NCBI RefSeq assembly: GCF_021043365.1
Contig: NZ_JAJNDU010000006.1
Coordinates: forward strand, 85,048 to 149,047
DNA: 64,000 nucleotides
Source of the DNA: Sphingomonas sp. IC-11
GTDB taxonomy: Bacteria > Pseudomonadota > Alphaproteobacteria > Sphingomonadales > Sphingomonadaceae
Reading direction: 5' to 3'
Shown: positions 7,999 to 16,886 of the stretch, in pieces
How the letters are laid out: each line of letters begins with the position of its first letter
Position numbering within the stretch: position 1 is the stretch's first letter
Translations under genes and position numbers: made by a program
Notes under the pieces: model-generated
What the model saw: only the letters and a program-made list of their open reading frames with translations
The model's database searches: none
What the model was told of the DNA's origin: nothing

Positions 7999-9219
7999 TC
8001 AGCTACGGCTGCGCACCCCGATCATCGCCGCTCCCCCCGAGAGGGTCAGGAAGGCGAGCACCAGCAGGACGGCGGCGAAATCCTCCGGCGTGGCGAGTGC
8101 CCAGGTAAGGAACGGGCCAAGCAGTGCGGGCAATGTATTGGCCAGGTTGAGCAGCCCCAGGTCCCGTCCCCGGTTTGCCGGAGTCGGGAGAAGCTGCATC
8201 GCGAAGGCTGAATGAAGCGCGAGGAACACCGCCGAACCGACGGCGTAAACGGCAAAGGCCACCGCCGCCCAGCGCCAGTCGCTCGCGAAGGCCATGCCAA
8301 GCAGCCCCGCCCCAGCGATCACTGCCCCGGCCAGCAGCACCGGTTTGCGCCGGCCGAAGCGATCGGAAGCGCGCCCGGCCACCAGTGCGATCGGGAGGGC
8401 GAGCACATAGGCCAGGGTCAGAAGGTTGCCGACCCGCGGCGCGAGTTCACGCCCCGCCATGGTCGGCACGATGCTTTGGAAATAATAGAGAAGATACAGC
8501 GACAAAGCGTTGCCCGCGACTTGCACCAGCAATCGCGCGCCCCATGCAGTGACGAGGTCGCGGCGTCGAATGTCGGCCTCGCGCGGAGGCGGCGGCGCAA
8601 GGGGCGCGGCCTGCGCCGGGATGAGCAGCAGCGGCAGGCAAGTCGCAATCAGAACGGCCGCGACAATCGTCAGCCGCATGCCTTCGCCCGCCCAGGCAAG
8701 CCCCACGATGCCGGCTGAAACGGCCGACGCGATCGGGATCGCGGCCGACAGCAACCCGCCCGCCACCCCTTTCTGAGCATCCGGCACTTCGTCCGCCATG
8801 ATCGCCGTCAATGGCGCGAGCAGCGCATTCACTGATGCCTGGAACAGCACGATTGCAGCGATGATCGTTGCCGCTGAATCAGCCAGGGCAACGCCAAGAA
8901 AGGAACAGCATGTCGCTGCCAGCCCGATAACGACCCACCGGCGTCGCCCTCCCCCGCGCCGCAGCGAGCGGTCGCTCAGCCAGCCAAACAGCACGTTGCA
9001 CATGCTGGCCGCCAGCGAGCCGGCAATCACGGTGGCGCTGAACAGGCCGATCCGTTCCGCGCCAGCCAGCTGTTCCACCTTGAGCGGCAGCAGCAGCGTC
9101 AGCAGCGGCATATAGGCGATGACACCCCCGGCGTTGGCCAGGGCATAGGCCAGCAGGAATAGCCAGGATCGCTGCCCGGCATTGCGGGAGGATGCGGTAG
9201 TGATGGCAGGATTGATCAT
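7999..9219 (-). CDS. MFS transporter
   Basis: A 406-residue major facilitator superfamily protein with about 12 hydrophobic helices. The loop between helices 2 and 3 carries the MFS signature FGWLSDRSLRRGGGRR, and a second copy, GRASDRFGRRK, occurs after helix 8. The substrate is unknown; the layout resembles sugar or drug efflux permeases. I use ATG 9219 (MINPAITTAS); an upstream GTG or ATG would add an unlikely basic leader. It converges with the carbinolamine dehydratase gene and diverges from the DEAD-box helicase gene. Confidence 0.87.
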   Translation of the reverse strand: MINPAITTASSRNAGQRSWLFLLAYALANAGGVIAYMPLLTLLLPLKVEQLAGAERIGLFSATVIAGSLAASMCNVLFGWLSDRSLRRGGGRRRWVVIGLAATCCSFLGVALADSAATIIAAIVLFQASVNALLAPLTAIMADEVPDAQKGVAGGLLSAAIPIASAVSAGIVGLAWAGEGMRLTIVAAVLIATCLPLLLIPAQAAPLAPPPPREADIRRRDLVTAWGARLLVQVAGNALSLYLLYYFQSIVPTMAGRELAPRVGNLLTLAYVLALPIALVAGRASDRFGRRKPVLLAGAVIAGAGLLGMAFASDWRWAAVAFAVYAVGSAVFLALHSAFAMQLLPTPANRGRDLGLLNLANTLPALLGPFLTWALATPEDFAAVLLVLAFLTLSGGAAMIGVRSRS

Positions 9220-9371
9220 GGCAGGGCGCGGCACTTGTGCGCTGGCCCATGCCGGCACGCAATGCGCCCGCGGCCGCGGCGAATTATCTGATGCAACCGG
9301 GCAACGGTTCGCCCTCTTCAACCACAATCAGGGTTGCAGTGTACGCCAGATGGGCCATCTAGGGGCCAATC

Positions 9372-11093
9372 ATGACATTTGACATTTTACCCGCGCCGCT
9401 CGCCGGTGCGCTCGCCGAGCGTGGCTACAAGGCGCCCACTCCCGTCCAGGCTGCCGTCATCGAACCGGACGCGGCTGGTCGCGATCTCATTGTTTCGGCC
9501 CGGACCGGCTCGGGTAAGACGGTCGCGTTCGGCATGGCGATGGCCGCGGAGCTGCTTGGCGAGGACGATCGCATCATTCCGTCCCGGGAACCGCACGCGC
9601 TGGTTATCGCGCCCACGCGCGAGCTGGCGCTTCAGGTCAGCCGCGAGCTGATCTGGCTCTACGGCCCCACGGGCGCGCGGATCGTCACCTGTGTAGGCGG
9701 CATGGATGCGTCCAAGGAACGGCGTAATCTCAACCATGGCGCCCATATCGTCGTGGGCACGCCGGGGCGGCTTCGCGACCACCTGGAGCGCGGCGCGCTG
9801 GAACTGTCGGCGTTGAAGGTCGCGGTGCTCGACGAGGCGGACGAGATGCTCGACATGGGCTTTCGTGAGGATCTGGAAGAGATCCTCGACGCGACGCCCG
9901 ATGGTCGCCGTACCCTCCTGTTCTCGGCCACCATGCCGAAGCCGATCGTTCAGCTTGCCCGCCGCTACCAGAAGGACGCGCTGCGCATTTCGACGGTCGA
10001 GGAAGATCGCGGCCACGGCGACATCAGCTATCAGGCTGTGGCGGTCAGCCCGTCCGACATCGAACATGCCGTCATCAACCTGCTTCGACTGCACGAGGCG
10101 GAGACCGCAATCCTATTCTGCGCAACGCGCGATAACGTGCGCCACCTCCATGCCAGCCTCGTCGAGCGCGGCTTTGCGGCGGTCGCGCTCTCTGGCGAGC
10201 ACAGCCAGAATGAGCGCAACGCGGCGCTCCAGGCGCTGCGCGATCGCCGCGCCCGTGTCTGCGTCGCCACCGACGTGGCCGCTCGCGGCATTGACTTGCC
10301 GAGCCTCAGCCTCGTCATTCACGTTGAACTGCCGCGCGACGGCGAAACGCTTCAGCACCGTTCCGGCCGGACGGGACGCGCCGGCAAGAAGGGCACGGCC
10401 GTGCTGATTGTCCCGTATCAGCGCCGCCGCTGGGCCGAATCGATGCTGCGCAACGCCCGCATCCCGGTGGAATGGGTCGACGCGCCCACGCCCGAGGACG
10501 TGCGCGCCAAGGATCGGGACCGCCTGCTCTCCCAGTTGCTCGCACCCGTAGAGGTGGAGGACGAGGATCGCGCCCTTGCCGAGAAGCTGATCGCTGAGAA
10601 GAGCCCCGAGGATATCGCGGCCGCGCTGGTCCGCGCGTATCGTGCCGCCATGCCGGAGCCGGAGGAGATCATCGCGGCGACGCCGGAGGCGCATCGCGCC
10701 GCCCAACGCGAAAAGCACCGCCCCGGCTTTGAGGACGTGCTGTGGTTCCGTATGAACCTTGGCCGCCGCCAGAACGCCGATCCCCGCTGGGTGCTGCCGC
10801 TGATCTGCCGCCGCGGCAATCTGACCAAGAACGATGTTGGCGCGATCCGCATTGGCCCGAACGAAACGGCGTTCCAGATCCCGCGGGCGCTTGCCAACAA
10901 GTTCATGGCCGCAGTGGCCAAGACGGCAACCGCTGACGATGATGTGCTGATCGAGCCGTCCGACCGCGCCCCTGCCCCGGCACGCGCGCCCGCCGGCACT
11001 CGTCAGCATGCGCCCCGTCAGCATGGCGCGCGTCAGCAGGGCGATGGCCCTGCCCGGGGCGGCCCCCGGCGTGGCAACAACGATCGACGCTGA
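9372..11093 (+). CDS. DEAD-box RNA helicase with DbpA-type RNA-binding domain
   Basis: A 573-residue ATP-dependent RNA helicase. Motifs run in order: Q-motif around TPVQ, ARTGSGKT (I), PTRELALQ (Ia), TPGRL, DEAD near residue 155, SAT, and HRSGRTGRAGKKG (VI). Residues about 455-520 (WFRMNLGRR, then CRRGNLTKNDVGAIRIG) fit a DbpA-like C-terminal RNA-binding domain, and a basic Pro/Arg/Gly-rich tail follows. Family roles are ribosome assembly or cold-shock mRNA unwinding (DbpA/CsdA). A terminator-like hairpin follows the stop. Confidence 0.92.
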   Translation: MTFDILPAPLAGALAERGYKAPTPVQAAVIEPDAAGRDLIVSARTGSGKTVAFGMAMAAELLGEDDRIIPSREPHALVIAPTRELALQVSRELIWLYGPTGARIVTCVGGMDASKERRNLNHGAHIVVGTPGRLRDHLERGALELSALKVAVLDEADEMLDMGFREDLEEILDATPDGRRTLLFSATMPKPIVQLARRYQKDALRISTVEEDRGHGDISYQAVAVSPSDIEHAVINLLRLHEAETAILFCATRDNVRHLHASLVERGFAAVALSGEHSQNERNAALQALRDRRARVCVATDVAARGIDLPSLSLVIHVELPRDGETLQHRSGRTGRAGKKGTAVLIVPYQRRRWAESMLRNARIPVEWVDAPTPEDVRAKDRDRLLSQLLAPVEVEDEDRALAEKLIAEKSPEDIAAALVRAYRAAMPEPEEIIAATPEAHRAAQREKHRPGFEDVLWFRMNLGRRQNADPRWVLPLICRRGNLTKNDVGAIRIGPNETAFQIPRALANKFMAAVAKTATADDDVLIEPSDRAPAPARAPAGTRQHAPRQHGARQQGDGPARGGPRRGNNDRR

Positions 11094-11114
11094 TCTGGCC
11101 GGTTGATCGCTTCT

Positions 11115-11152
11115 GCCCCACCCTGCCGGCGACTACCGCCAGCAGGGTGGCA
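11115..11152 (+). terminator. Terminator-like hairpin after DEAD-box helicase
   Basis: Nine-base perfect stem CCACCCTGC (11118-11126) with GCAGGGTGG (11142-11150) and a 15-base loop, 24 bases after the helicase stop. There is no strong U-tract, so termination strength is uncertain. Confidence 0.55.
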
Positions 11153-11258
11153 GCTGCGGAAAGTGGCACTTTAATCGGTCCGACTTAATTGTCGTTGCGC
11201 CTCGTACGCGGGCCATCTACGCCCTCTCCCAAAGGCCATCAGTGCCAGGGAGAGATAG

Positions 11259-12263
11259 ATGCGCACAATCCAGTTGCAGAAGCCCGGTGGGCTTGACCGC
11301 CTCCAGGTAACCGACACCGAGCGCCAGGCGCCGCGCCGCGGCGAGATCGTTGTTCGTGTAGGCGCCAGCTCGCTGAATTTTCATGATTACGCCGTTGTCA
11401 CCGGCATGATCCCGACGCCGGACGGTCGCATCCCCATGTCCGATGGCGCGGGCGAGGTGGTCGAGGTCGGTGAAGGCGTCACCGAGTTCGCGGTTGGCGA
11501 CAAGGTGGTATCCACCTTCTTCCCGCACTGGATGGATGGCGAGCCCGCCCGAGAAGTCATGGGCGATGTGCCCGGCGACGGCGCCGACGGCTTCGCACGT
11601 GAATTCGTCACTGCTCCGTCGACGTCATTCACTCGCGCGCCCCAGGGCTTTTCGGACGCGGAGTCGGCCACGCTGACCTGCGCCGGCCTCACCGCTTGGC
11701 GCGCGCTGGTCGTGAACGGACAGTTGAAGAGCGGGGAGACCGTGCTGGTTCAGGGCACTGGCGGCGTCTCGATCTTTGCGTTGCAGTTCGCCAAGGCGGC
11801 TGGCGCCACGGTGATCGCCACCTCTTCTTCCGACGAGAAGCTGGAGCGTCTGCGCGCTATGGGCGCTGATCACCTCATCAATTATCGTCAGGACGAAAAA
11901 TGGGGTGAAACCGCACGCAAGCTGACCGGCGGCCGCGGCGTTGATCATGTCGTCGAGATCGGCGGATCCGGCACCATGCCGCAATCGATCGCCGCAACAC
12001 GGATCGGGGGTCACATCTCGCTTATCGGCGTCCTCGCCGGGGTCGGCGGCAATGTGCCGACCGTCTTTGTCATGCAGGGCAACCAGCGCATCATCGGCCT
12101 CACCGTCGGCGCGCGCCGGCATCAACAGGACATGATCCGCGCCATCGAGGCGAACGGGATCCGTCCTGTGATTGACCGCCACTTCCCGCTCGAACAGATC
12201 GCGGATGCTTTCCGCCATCAGGAATCGGGCAAGCATTTCGGCAAGATCTGCCTCGACATCTGA
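11259..12263 (+). CDS. Medium-chain NAD(P)-dependent dehydrogenase/reductase
   Basis: A 334-residue MDR-superfamily oxidoreductase with an N-terminal GroES-like domain (ASSLNFHDYAVVTGMIP) and a Rossmann domain (VQGTGGVSIFALQFAKAAGA). The usual catalytic-zinc Cys and GHE motif are absent, so it is more like quinone oxidoreductases or enoyl reductases than Zn alcohol dehydrogenases. The substrate is unknown. SD-like AGGGAGAG precedes the ATG. It stands alone between two terminator-like hairpins. Confidence 0.85.
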   Translation: MRTIQLQKPGGLDRLQVTDTERQAPRRGEIVVRVGASSLNFHDYAVVTGMIPTPDGRIPMSDGAGEVVEVGEGVTEFAVGDKVVSTFFPHWMDGEPAREVMGDVPGDGADGFAREFVTAPSTSFTRAPQGFSDAESATLTCAGLTAWRALVVNGQLKSGETVLVQGTGGVSIFALQFAKAAGATVIATSSSDEKLERLRAMGADHLINYRQDEKWGETARKLTGGRGVDHVVEIGGSGTMPQSIAATRIGGHISLIGVLAGVGGNVPTVFVMQGNQRIIGLTVGARRHQQDMIRAIEANGIRPVIDRHFPLEQIADAFRHQESGKHFGKICLDI

Positions 12264-12270
12264 ACGATTG

Positions 12271-12299
12271 GCGTCACCCCGGCCTCGTTGGGGTGACGC
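12271..12299. terminator. Bidirectional terminator hairpin
   Basis: Perfect ten-base stem GCGTCACCCC (12271-12280) with GGGGTGACGC (12290-12299), nine-base loop, between the convergent MDR and PRISE-like genes. The GTCACCCC core resembles the longer inverted repeat at 55214-55294. Confidence 0.65.
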
Positions 12300-12324
12300 A
12301 GCTTTCCGCTGCGTCCGGTACCGG

Positions 12325-13422
12325 TCAGGCGGCCGGAATGACCTTGCGCTCGGCAAGGCGCCACAGCCACTTGGCGAACATCTCCTCCGTATCGATGCAC
12401 TCGCCAAAGCCGGCCTGCCGCAGCTTGATCGTGCTCACCAGCACAGCTGCACGGGCCGCATCCGCCGGCGCGTTCACGCCGAACAAGAGATCGGCATAAT
12501 GATGCGATTCGCCTAGTAATTCGGGCAGCGGCGTGGCGCGCAATCCCTGCCGCCGGACAAGATCGTCCCACACGCCCTCATGCTGCCGCAGGTAATCGAC
12601 CAGAGAGAATGGCTCGCCGAATGCCGGCTCCATGTTCAGCGCGCTGGCGATCGCCGGCCAGGTATCGGCCCAGGTGAAGACGTCGCCATTGGTGATATTG
12701 AACGTCTCGTCCCGCGCCGCCTCTGCCTCGCCCGCCCATAGCAGCGCGTCCGCGATCAGGTCCGCGTCCACCGCTTCCGCTACGCCGCCGGGCCGGCCCG
12801 GATAGATCAGCGGCTGGCCAAGCTCGCGCTGGATCGCGGCATAGGCTCCGATCACCGGCACGATGTTCATCGCCACGCCCGTCGCGCCGCCAAACACCAC
12901 CTGCGGTCGCCAGATCGTCAGCGACCAGTCCGCCTCCGCGCGTCGCTCGCGCAGAAAATCCTCCTGCAACCAATAGAAATTGGCATGAGGATCACGTGCC
13001 GACCGTTCACGCGCCGGCAGCGCGATCTGGTGGACGTGCGCGCCATATGCCTTGGTCCCCTGGAATACACTGACGTGCCGAAGCCCGGTCGCTGCGGCGA
13101 TCAGCGGCTCCATCAGGTTGCGCATCATGGTGAGATTGGTGTCCATCTGGTCCTGTTCGAACCAGCCGGCGTACAGACCCGGCTTCTCGTAGAGCGCGGC
13201 GTAAACCACGTGCGTCACGCCGCCGAACTCACCAGCGGCTGCACGGCACCTAGCGCTATCGAGCAGATCCAGCGGCAGATGCTGAAAAGGCGTGTCGGCC
13301 GACACATCGGGCGCTCGCCGCGAAACCGCAATCACCCGCCACCCGGCGGCGGCAAAGCGTTGAACCGCCGATTGGCCGATCACACCACTTGCCCCTGCGA
13401 TCAGCACCGTTCGCTCGCTCAT
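12325..13422 (-). CDS. Atypical SDR, PRISE-like (progesterone 5-beta-reductase/iridoid synthase type)
   Basis: A 365-residue NAD(P)-binding protein of the extended/atypical SDR class. The glycine motif GASGVIGQS is at the N-terminus. Instead of YxxxK, it has VSVFQGTKAYG followed by NFYWLQEDFL, which mirrors the FYYxxED active-site segment of plant PRISE enzymes that reduce activated C=C bonds of enones. This makes an enone reductase plausible, with unknown substrate. The start at 13422 is supported by GGGAGAGGG just upstream. It diverges from the amidohydrolase gene. Confidence 0.78.
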   Translation of the reverse strand: MSERTVLIAGASGVIGQSAVQRFAAAGWRVIAVSRRAPDVSADTPFQHLPLDLLDSARCRAAAGEFGGVTHVVYAALYEKPGLYAGWFEQDQMDTNLTMMRNLMEPLIAAATGLRHVSVFQGTKAYGAHVHQIALPARERSARDPHANFYWLQEDFLRERRAEADWSLTIWRPQVVFGGATGVAMNIVPVIGAYAAIQRELGQPLIYPGRPGGVAEAVDADLIADALLWAGEAEAARDETFNITNGDVFTWADTWPAIASALNMEPAFGEPFSLVDYLRQHEGVWDDLVRRQGLRATPLPELLGESHHYADLLFGVNAPADAARAAVLVSTIKLRQAGFGECIDTEEMFAKWLWRLAERKVIPAA

Positions 13423-13547
13423 CGGCCCTCTCCCAAATCGTCCGACGCCCGCTTTCGGTGCACCGGCGAACATTGACCGTACGGCATTGCCAGTTCGCCG
13501 TGCAGCCGGATAGTACGGCAATCATCTTGTCGTTTCCGGGGGAATTC

Positions 13548-16500
13548 ATGAAGTTTTACGCGGCGTCGCTCGTTTCTCTGGCCGCGCTTGTTGCGCATGG
13601 CGCCTCGGCGCAGAGCGCGGACCGTACCTCCGCTGCCAAGCCGAAGTGGGATGTGAACGCTCCTCCCGGGGCGATCATTCGCCAGGTTCCGATCCGCGTG
13701 AACGAAGGCAGCTGGATGGACGTGGACGTCAGCCCCGATGGCCGCACGCTCGCCTTCACCCTGCTGGGCGATATTTACACCATGCCGATCACCGGCGGCA
13801 CGCCGACGCGGATCGCGGAAGGGCTCGCTTATGAAGTGCAGCCGCGCTTCTCGCCGGATGGCCGGCGCATCGCCTTCACCTCCGATCGCGGCGGTGGCGA
13901 CAACATCTGGGTGATGAACGTCGACGGCAGCGACAAGCGCCAGGTGACGAAGGAGGATTTCCGCCTCCTCAACCAGCCGAGCTGGAGCAAGGACGGCCGC
14001 TTCATCGTCGCCAAGAAGCATTTCACCACCGGCCGCTCGCTCGGCACCGGTGAAGTGTGGATGTACCATGTTTCCGGGGGCGCCGGCGTGCCGCTCGTCA
14101 AGCGTCCGAACGAGGCGCATCAAAAGGAACTGGGCGAGCCGATCTACGCCGCCGACGGGAAATCCGTCTTCTACACGCGCAACGTGACGCCGGGCCCGAT
14201 TTTCGAATATGCGCAGGATTCAAACACCGACCTGTTCGACATCGAGCGCTACGATCTGCAAACCGGCGAAGTGACCAAGGCGGTGACGGGCGCTGGCGGC
14301 TCGGTGCGCCCGACGCCGTCGCCCGATGGCAAGAAGATCGCCTTTGTCCGCCGCGAAGCCACCCGATCGAAGTTGTACGTGAAGGATCTCGCCTCCGGCG
14401 AGGAGCGCAAGATCTATGACGATCTCGATCAGGACGTGCAGGAAACCTGGGCGGTCACGGGCGTCTATCCGAACATGGCCTGGCTGCCGGATAACAGCGG
14501 TCTGGTATTCTGGGCGCGCGGCAAGATCCGCCGCATCAATGCGGACGGCACCAACGCGCGCGAGATCCCCTTCTCCATCGACGACAGCCGCGGCGTCATT
14601 GACGGGCCGCACCCGCAGATTGCGGTCGCGCCTGATCGCTTCACGACGTCCATGCCGCGCTTCGCCAGCGTGTCGCCGGATGGACGACAGGTCGTGTTCG
14701 AGACGCTTGGCAAACTGTGGGTCAAGTCCGTCGCGGGAGGCGCACCGCGCCGGCTGACCCGCGGCGATGACGGGTTCGAACTCTTCCCCAGCTGGTCGCG
14801 CGACGGCAAGAGCCTCGTGTTCGTCAGCTGGACTGATGAGGGCCTGGGCCGCTTGCGGGTGATCGCTGCCACCGGCGGCACCGCGCGCGACGTGACCGGT
14901 CAGCCGGGCCATTACGCGCGTCCCCGCTTCTCGCCCGATGGCAAGACGATCGTCTTCGAACGCACCAGCCATGGCGGCCTGACCAGCCCAAAATGGGCGG
15001 CGGATGCGGGCGTCTACCGCGTCCCAACCACCGGCGGCGCCGTCACACGCGTGGCGCGGGGCGCCGCTTCGCCGCAATTCGGCGCGGGCAACGATCGCAT
15101 CTTCATGCTGGAGGATGAGCGCAAGGACGGCAAGGCCGTGCGTCAGCTCGTCAGCACCGATCTGTCCGGGCAGGACAAGCGCGTTCACGCCAACGGTGAA
15201 CTGGCCACCGATTATATCGTCTCGCCAACGGGCGAATATGTCGCCTTCCGACAGAACTACGCCGCTTATGTCGTGCCGCTGATGCCAGGCGGGCAGACCA
15301 TTGCCTTGTCGCCGGAAGCGCGCGCCCTGCCGGTGACACGGGTCAGCGCCGGCGGCGCGGACTATATGAACTGGTCGAACGATGGCACACGTCTGCACTG
15401 GAGCCTCGGCCCGACGCTGTACACCGTGGAAACGTCTAGCCTGTTCGCCGCGGCACCGCGCGCCGATGGCACGCCTTCGTTCGTGCCCCCGACAACCGGC
15501 ATTTCGCTGGCGATGGAGCAAACTGCGGCCAAGCCGACCGGCACCGTCGCGATCACCGGCGCACGGCTTGTCACCATGGCTAGCGAGGATGGCGGCATCA
15601 TCGATGATGGCGTGGTGGTAATCCGCGGCGACCGCATCATCGCGGTCGGCCCGCGCGCGTCCACCGCCATTCCGGCGGGTGCGACCACCGTCGATGCTAC
15701 CGGCAAGACCATCATCCCGGGCTTGATCGATGCGCACGCCCACGGCCCGGCGGGCACGGATGAACTGGTGCCACAGCGCAACTGGTCGATGATGCAGAAC
15801 CTCGCGCTCGGCACCACGACGCTGCACGATCCCTCAAACCGCGCCAGCGAGATCTTCGTCGCTTCGGAAATGCAGCGCGCCGGGCTGATCCTCGCCCCGC
15901 GTATCTTCTCTACCGGTGAAGCGGTCTATGGCGCCAAGGCGACCGACGTTTACGCTCAGATCGACAGCTTCGACGATGCGCTCGCCCACGTCCGGCGCCT
16001 GAAGGCGCAGGGCGGGCATAGTGTGAAGAACTACAATCAGCCGCGGCGCGAACAGCGCCAGCAGGTGACGGAGGCCGGCCGGCGCGAAAACATGCAGGTC
16101 GTGGCCGAAGGTGGCTCGATCTACGGCCTGGACGTCACGCACATCGCAGACGGCAATTCTACCATCGAGCACAACATCCCGCTGGAGGTGTTCTACGAGG
16201 ATATCGTGCAGTTTTTCTCCGGCTCGAAGACGAACTACACGCCCACTCTGGTCGTCACCTTCGGCGGGCTCGCCGCCGATCCCTATTGGCGTCAGCACAC
16301 CGACCTGTTCGCTCACCCGCTGCTTCAGGCGCATACGCCGCCGGCGCAGCTGAGGGCGGAATCGGCGCGGCGGCTGATGGCGCCGGAAAGCGACTATGTT
16401 GACGATGAAAATGCGCGCGAGGCCCACAAGCTCGCCAAGCGCGGCGTGCTGGTGTCGATCGGCGCTCATGGCCAGCAGGCTGGCATGAGTGCGCATTGGG

Positions 16501-16796
16501 AGCTCTGGTCCTTCGTGCGCGGCGGCATGACCCCGCTGGAGGCATTGCGCGCGGGCACGATCGTCTCCGCCCGATCGCTGGGCATGTCCAAGGACATCGG
16601 CTCGCTGGAGGCGGGCAAGCTCGCCGACCTGCTCGTGCTCGATGCCGATCCCACCGCCGACATCCGCAACAGCGACAAGGTGCGCCAAGTCATGCTGGGC
16701 GGGCGTCTCTACGATGCCGCCACCTTGAACGAGGTCGCGACTGGCTCGGCCAAGCGCGGCCGCTATTTCTGGGAGGCCGGCGCCACCACCGAATGA
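13548..16796 (+). CDS. Secreted TolB-propeller/amidohydrolase fusion protein
   Basis: A 1082-residue protein with a signal peptide (about residues 1-22, ending ASA-Q). PD40/TolB-type propeller repeats fill about residues 50-640, seen as recurring SPDGRxIAF and SRDGKSLVF. A metal-dependent amidohydrolase domain occupies about residues 665-1070, with the metal ligands His730 and His732 in GLIDAHAHG and the end motif ADLLVLDADPTADI. The family includes imidazolonepropionase- and prolidase-like enzymes, with substrate unknown here. ATG 13548 is chosen for the GGGGG SD and signal peptide; the frame is open for 53 more codons upstream, but that stretch crosses the divergent promoter. A hairpin separates it from the DUF885 gene. 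Confidence 0.87.
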   Translation: MKFYAASLVSLAALVAHGASAQSADRTSAAKPKWDVNAPPGAIIRQVPIRVNEGSWMDVDVSPDGRTLAFTLLGDIYTMPITGGTPTRIAEGLAYEVQPRFSPDGRRIAFTSDRGGGDNIWVMNVDGSDKRQVTKEDFRLLNQPSWSKDGRFIVAKKHFTTGRSLGTGEVWMYHVSGGAGVPLVKRPNEAHQKELGEPIYAADGKSVFYTRNVTPGPIFEYAQDSNTDLFDIERYDLQTGEVTKAVTGAGGSVRPTPSPDGKKIAFVRREATRSKLYVKDLASGEERKIYDDLDQDVQETWAVTGVYPNMAWLPDNSGLVFWARGKIRRINADGTNAREIPFSIDDSRGVIDGPHPQIAVAPDRFTTSMPRFASVSPDGRQVVFETLGKLWVKSVAGGAPRRLTRGDDGFELFPSWSRDGKSLVFVSWTDEGLGRLRVIAATGGTARDVTGQPGHYARPRFSPDGKTIVFERTSHGGLTSPKWAADAGVYRVPTTGGAVTRVARGAASPQFGAGNDRIFMLEDERKDGKAVRQLVSTDLSGQDKRVHANGELATDYIVSPTGEYVAFRQNYAAYVVPLMPGGQTIALSPEARALPVTRVSAGGADYMNWSNDGTRLHWSLGPTLYTVETSSLFAAAPRADGTPSFVPPTTGISLAMEQTAAKPTGTVAITGARLVTMASEDGGIIDDGVVVIRGDRIIAVGPRASTAIPAGATTVDATGKTIIPGLIDAHAHGPAGTDELVPQRNWSMMQNLALGTTTLHDPSNRASEIFVASEMQRAGLILAPRIFSTGEAVYGAKATDVYAQIDSFDDALAHVRRLKAQGGHSVKNYNQPRREQRQQVTEAGRRENMQVVAEGGSIYGLDVTHIADGNSTIEHNIPLEVFYEDIVQFFSGSKTNYTPTLVVTFGGLAADPYWRQHTDLFAHPLLQAHTPPAQLRAESARRLMAPESDYVDDENAREAHKLAKRGVLVSIGAHGQQAGMSAHWELWSFVRGGMTPLEALRAGTIVSARSLGMSKDIGSLEAGKLADLLVLDADPTADIRNSDKVRQVMLGGRLYDAATLNEVATGSAKRGRYFWEAGATTE

Positions 16797-16833
16797 CCGC
16801 CGCTCTCCGGCTCTAACCGCTCACCCTTCCCGT

Positions 16834-16859
16834 TTCGTCCCGATCCGCTTCGGGACGAA
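16834..16859 (+). terminator. Intercistronic hairpin
   Basis: Perfect nine-base stem TTCGTCCCG (16834-16842) with CGGGACGAA (16851-16859), eight-base loop, in the 90-base gap between the amidohydrolase and DUF885 genes. No U-tract follows; it may be a weak terminator or an mRNA-processing or stability element. Confidence 0.45.
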
Positions 16860-16886
16860 CAGGCAGTCCCCCCAGGAGTAAGAAAC

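Noticed and set aside
13389..13547. 53-codon N-terminal extension of the amidohydrolase
   Set aside because: It crosses the divergent promoter and precedes a clear signal peptide with its own SD.
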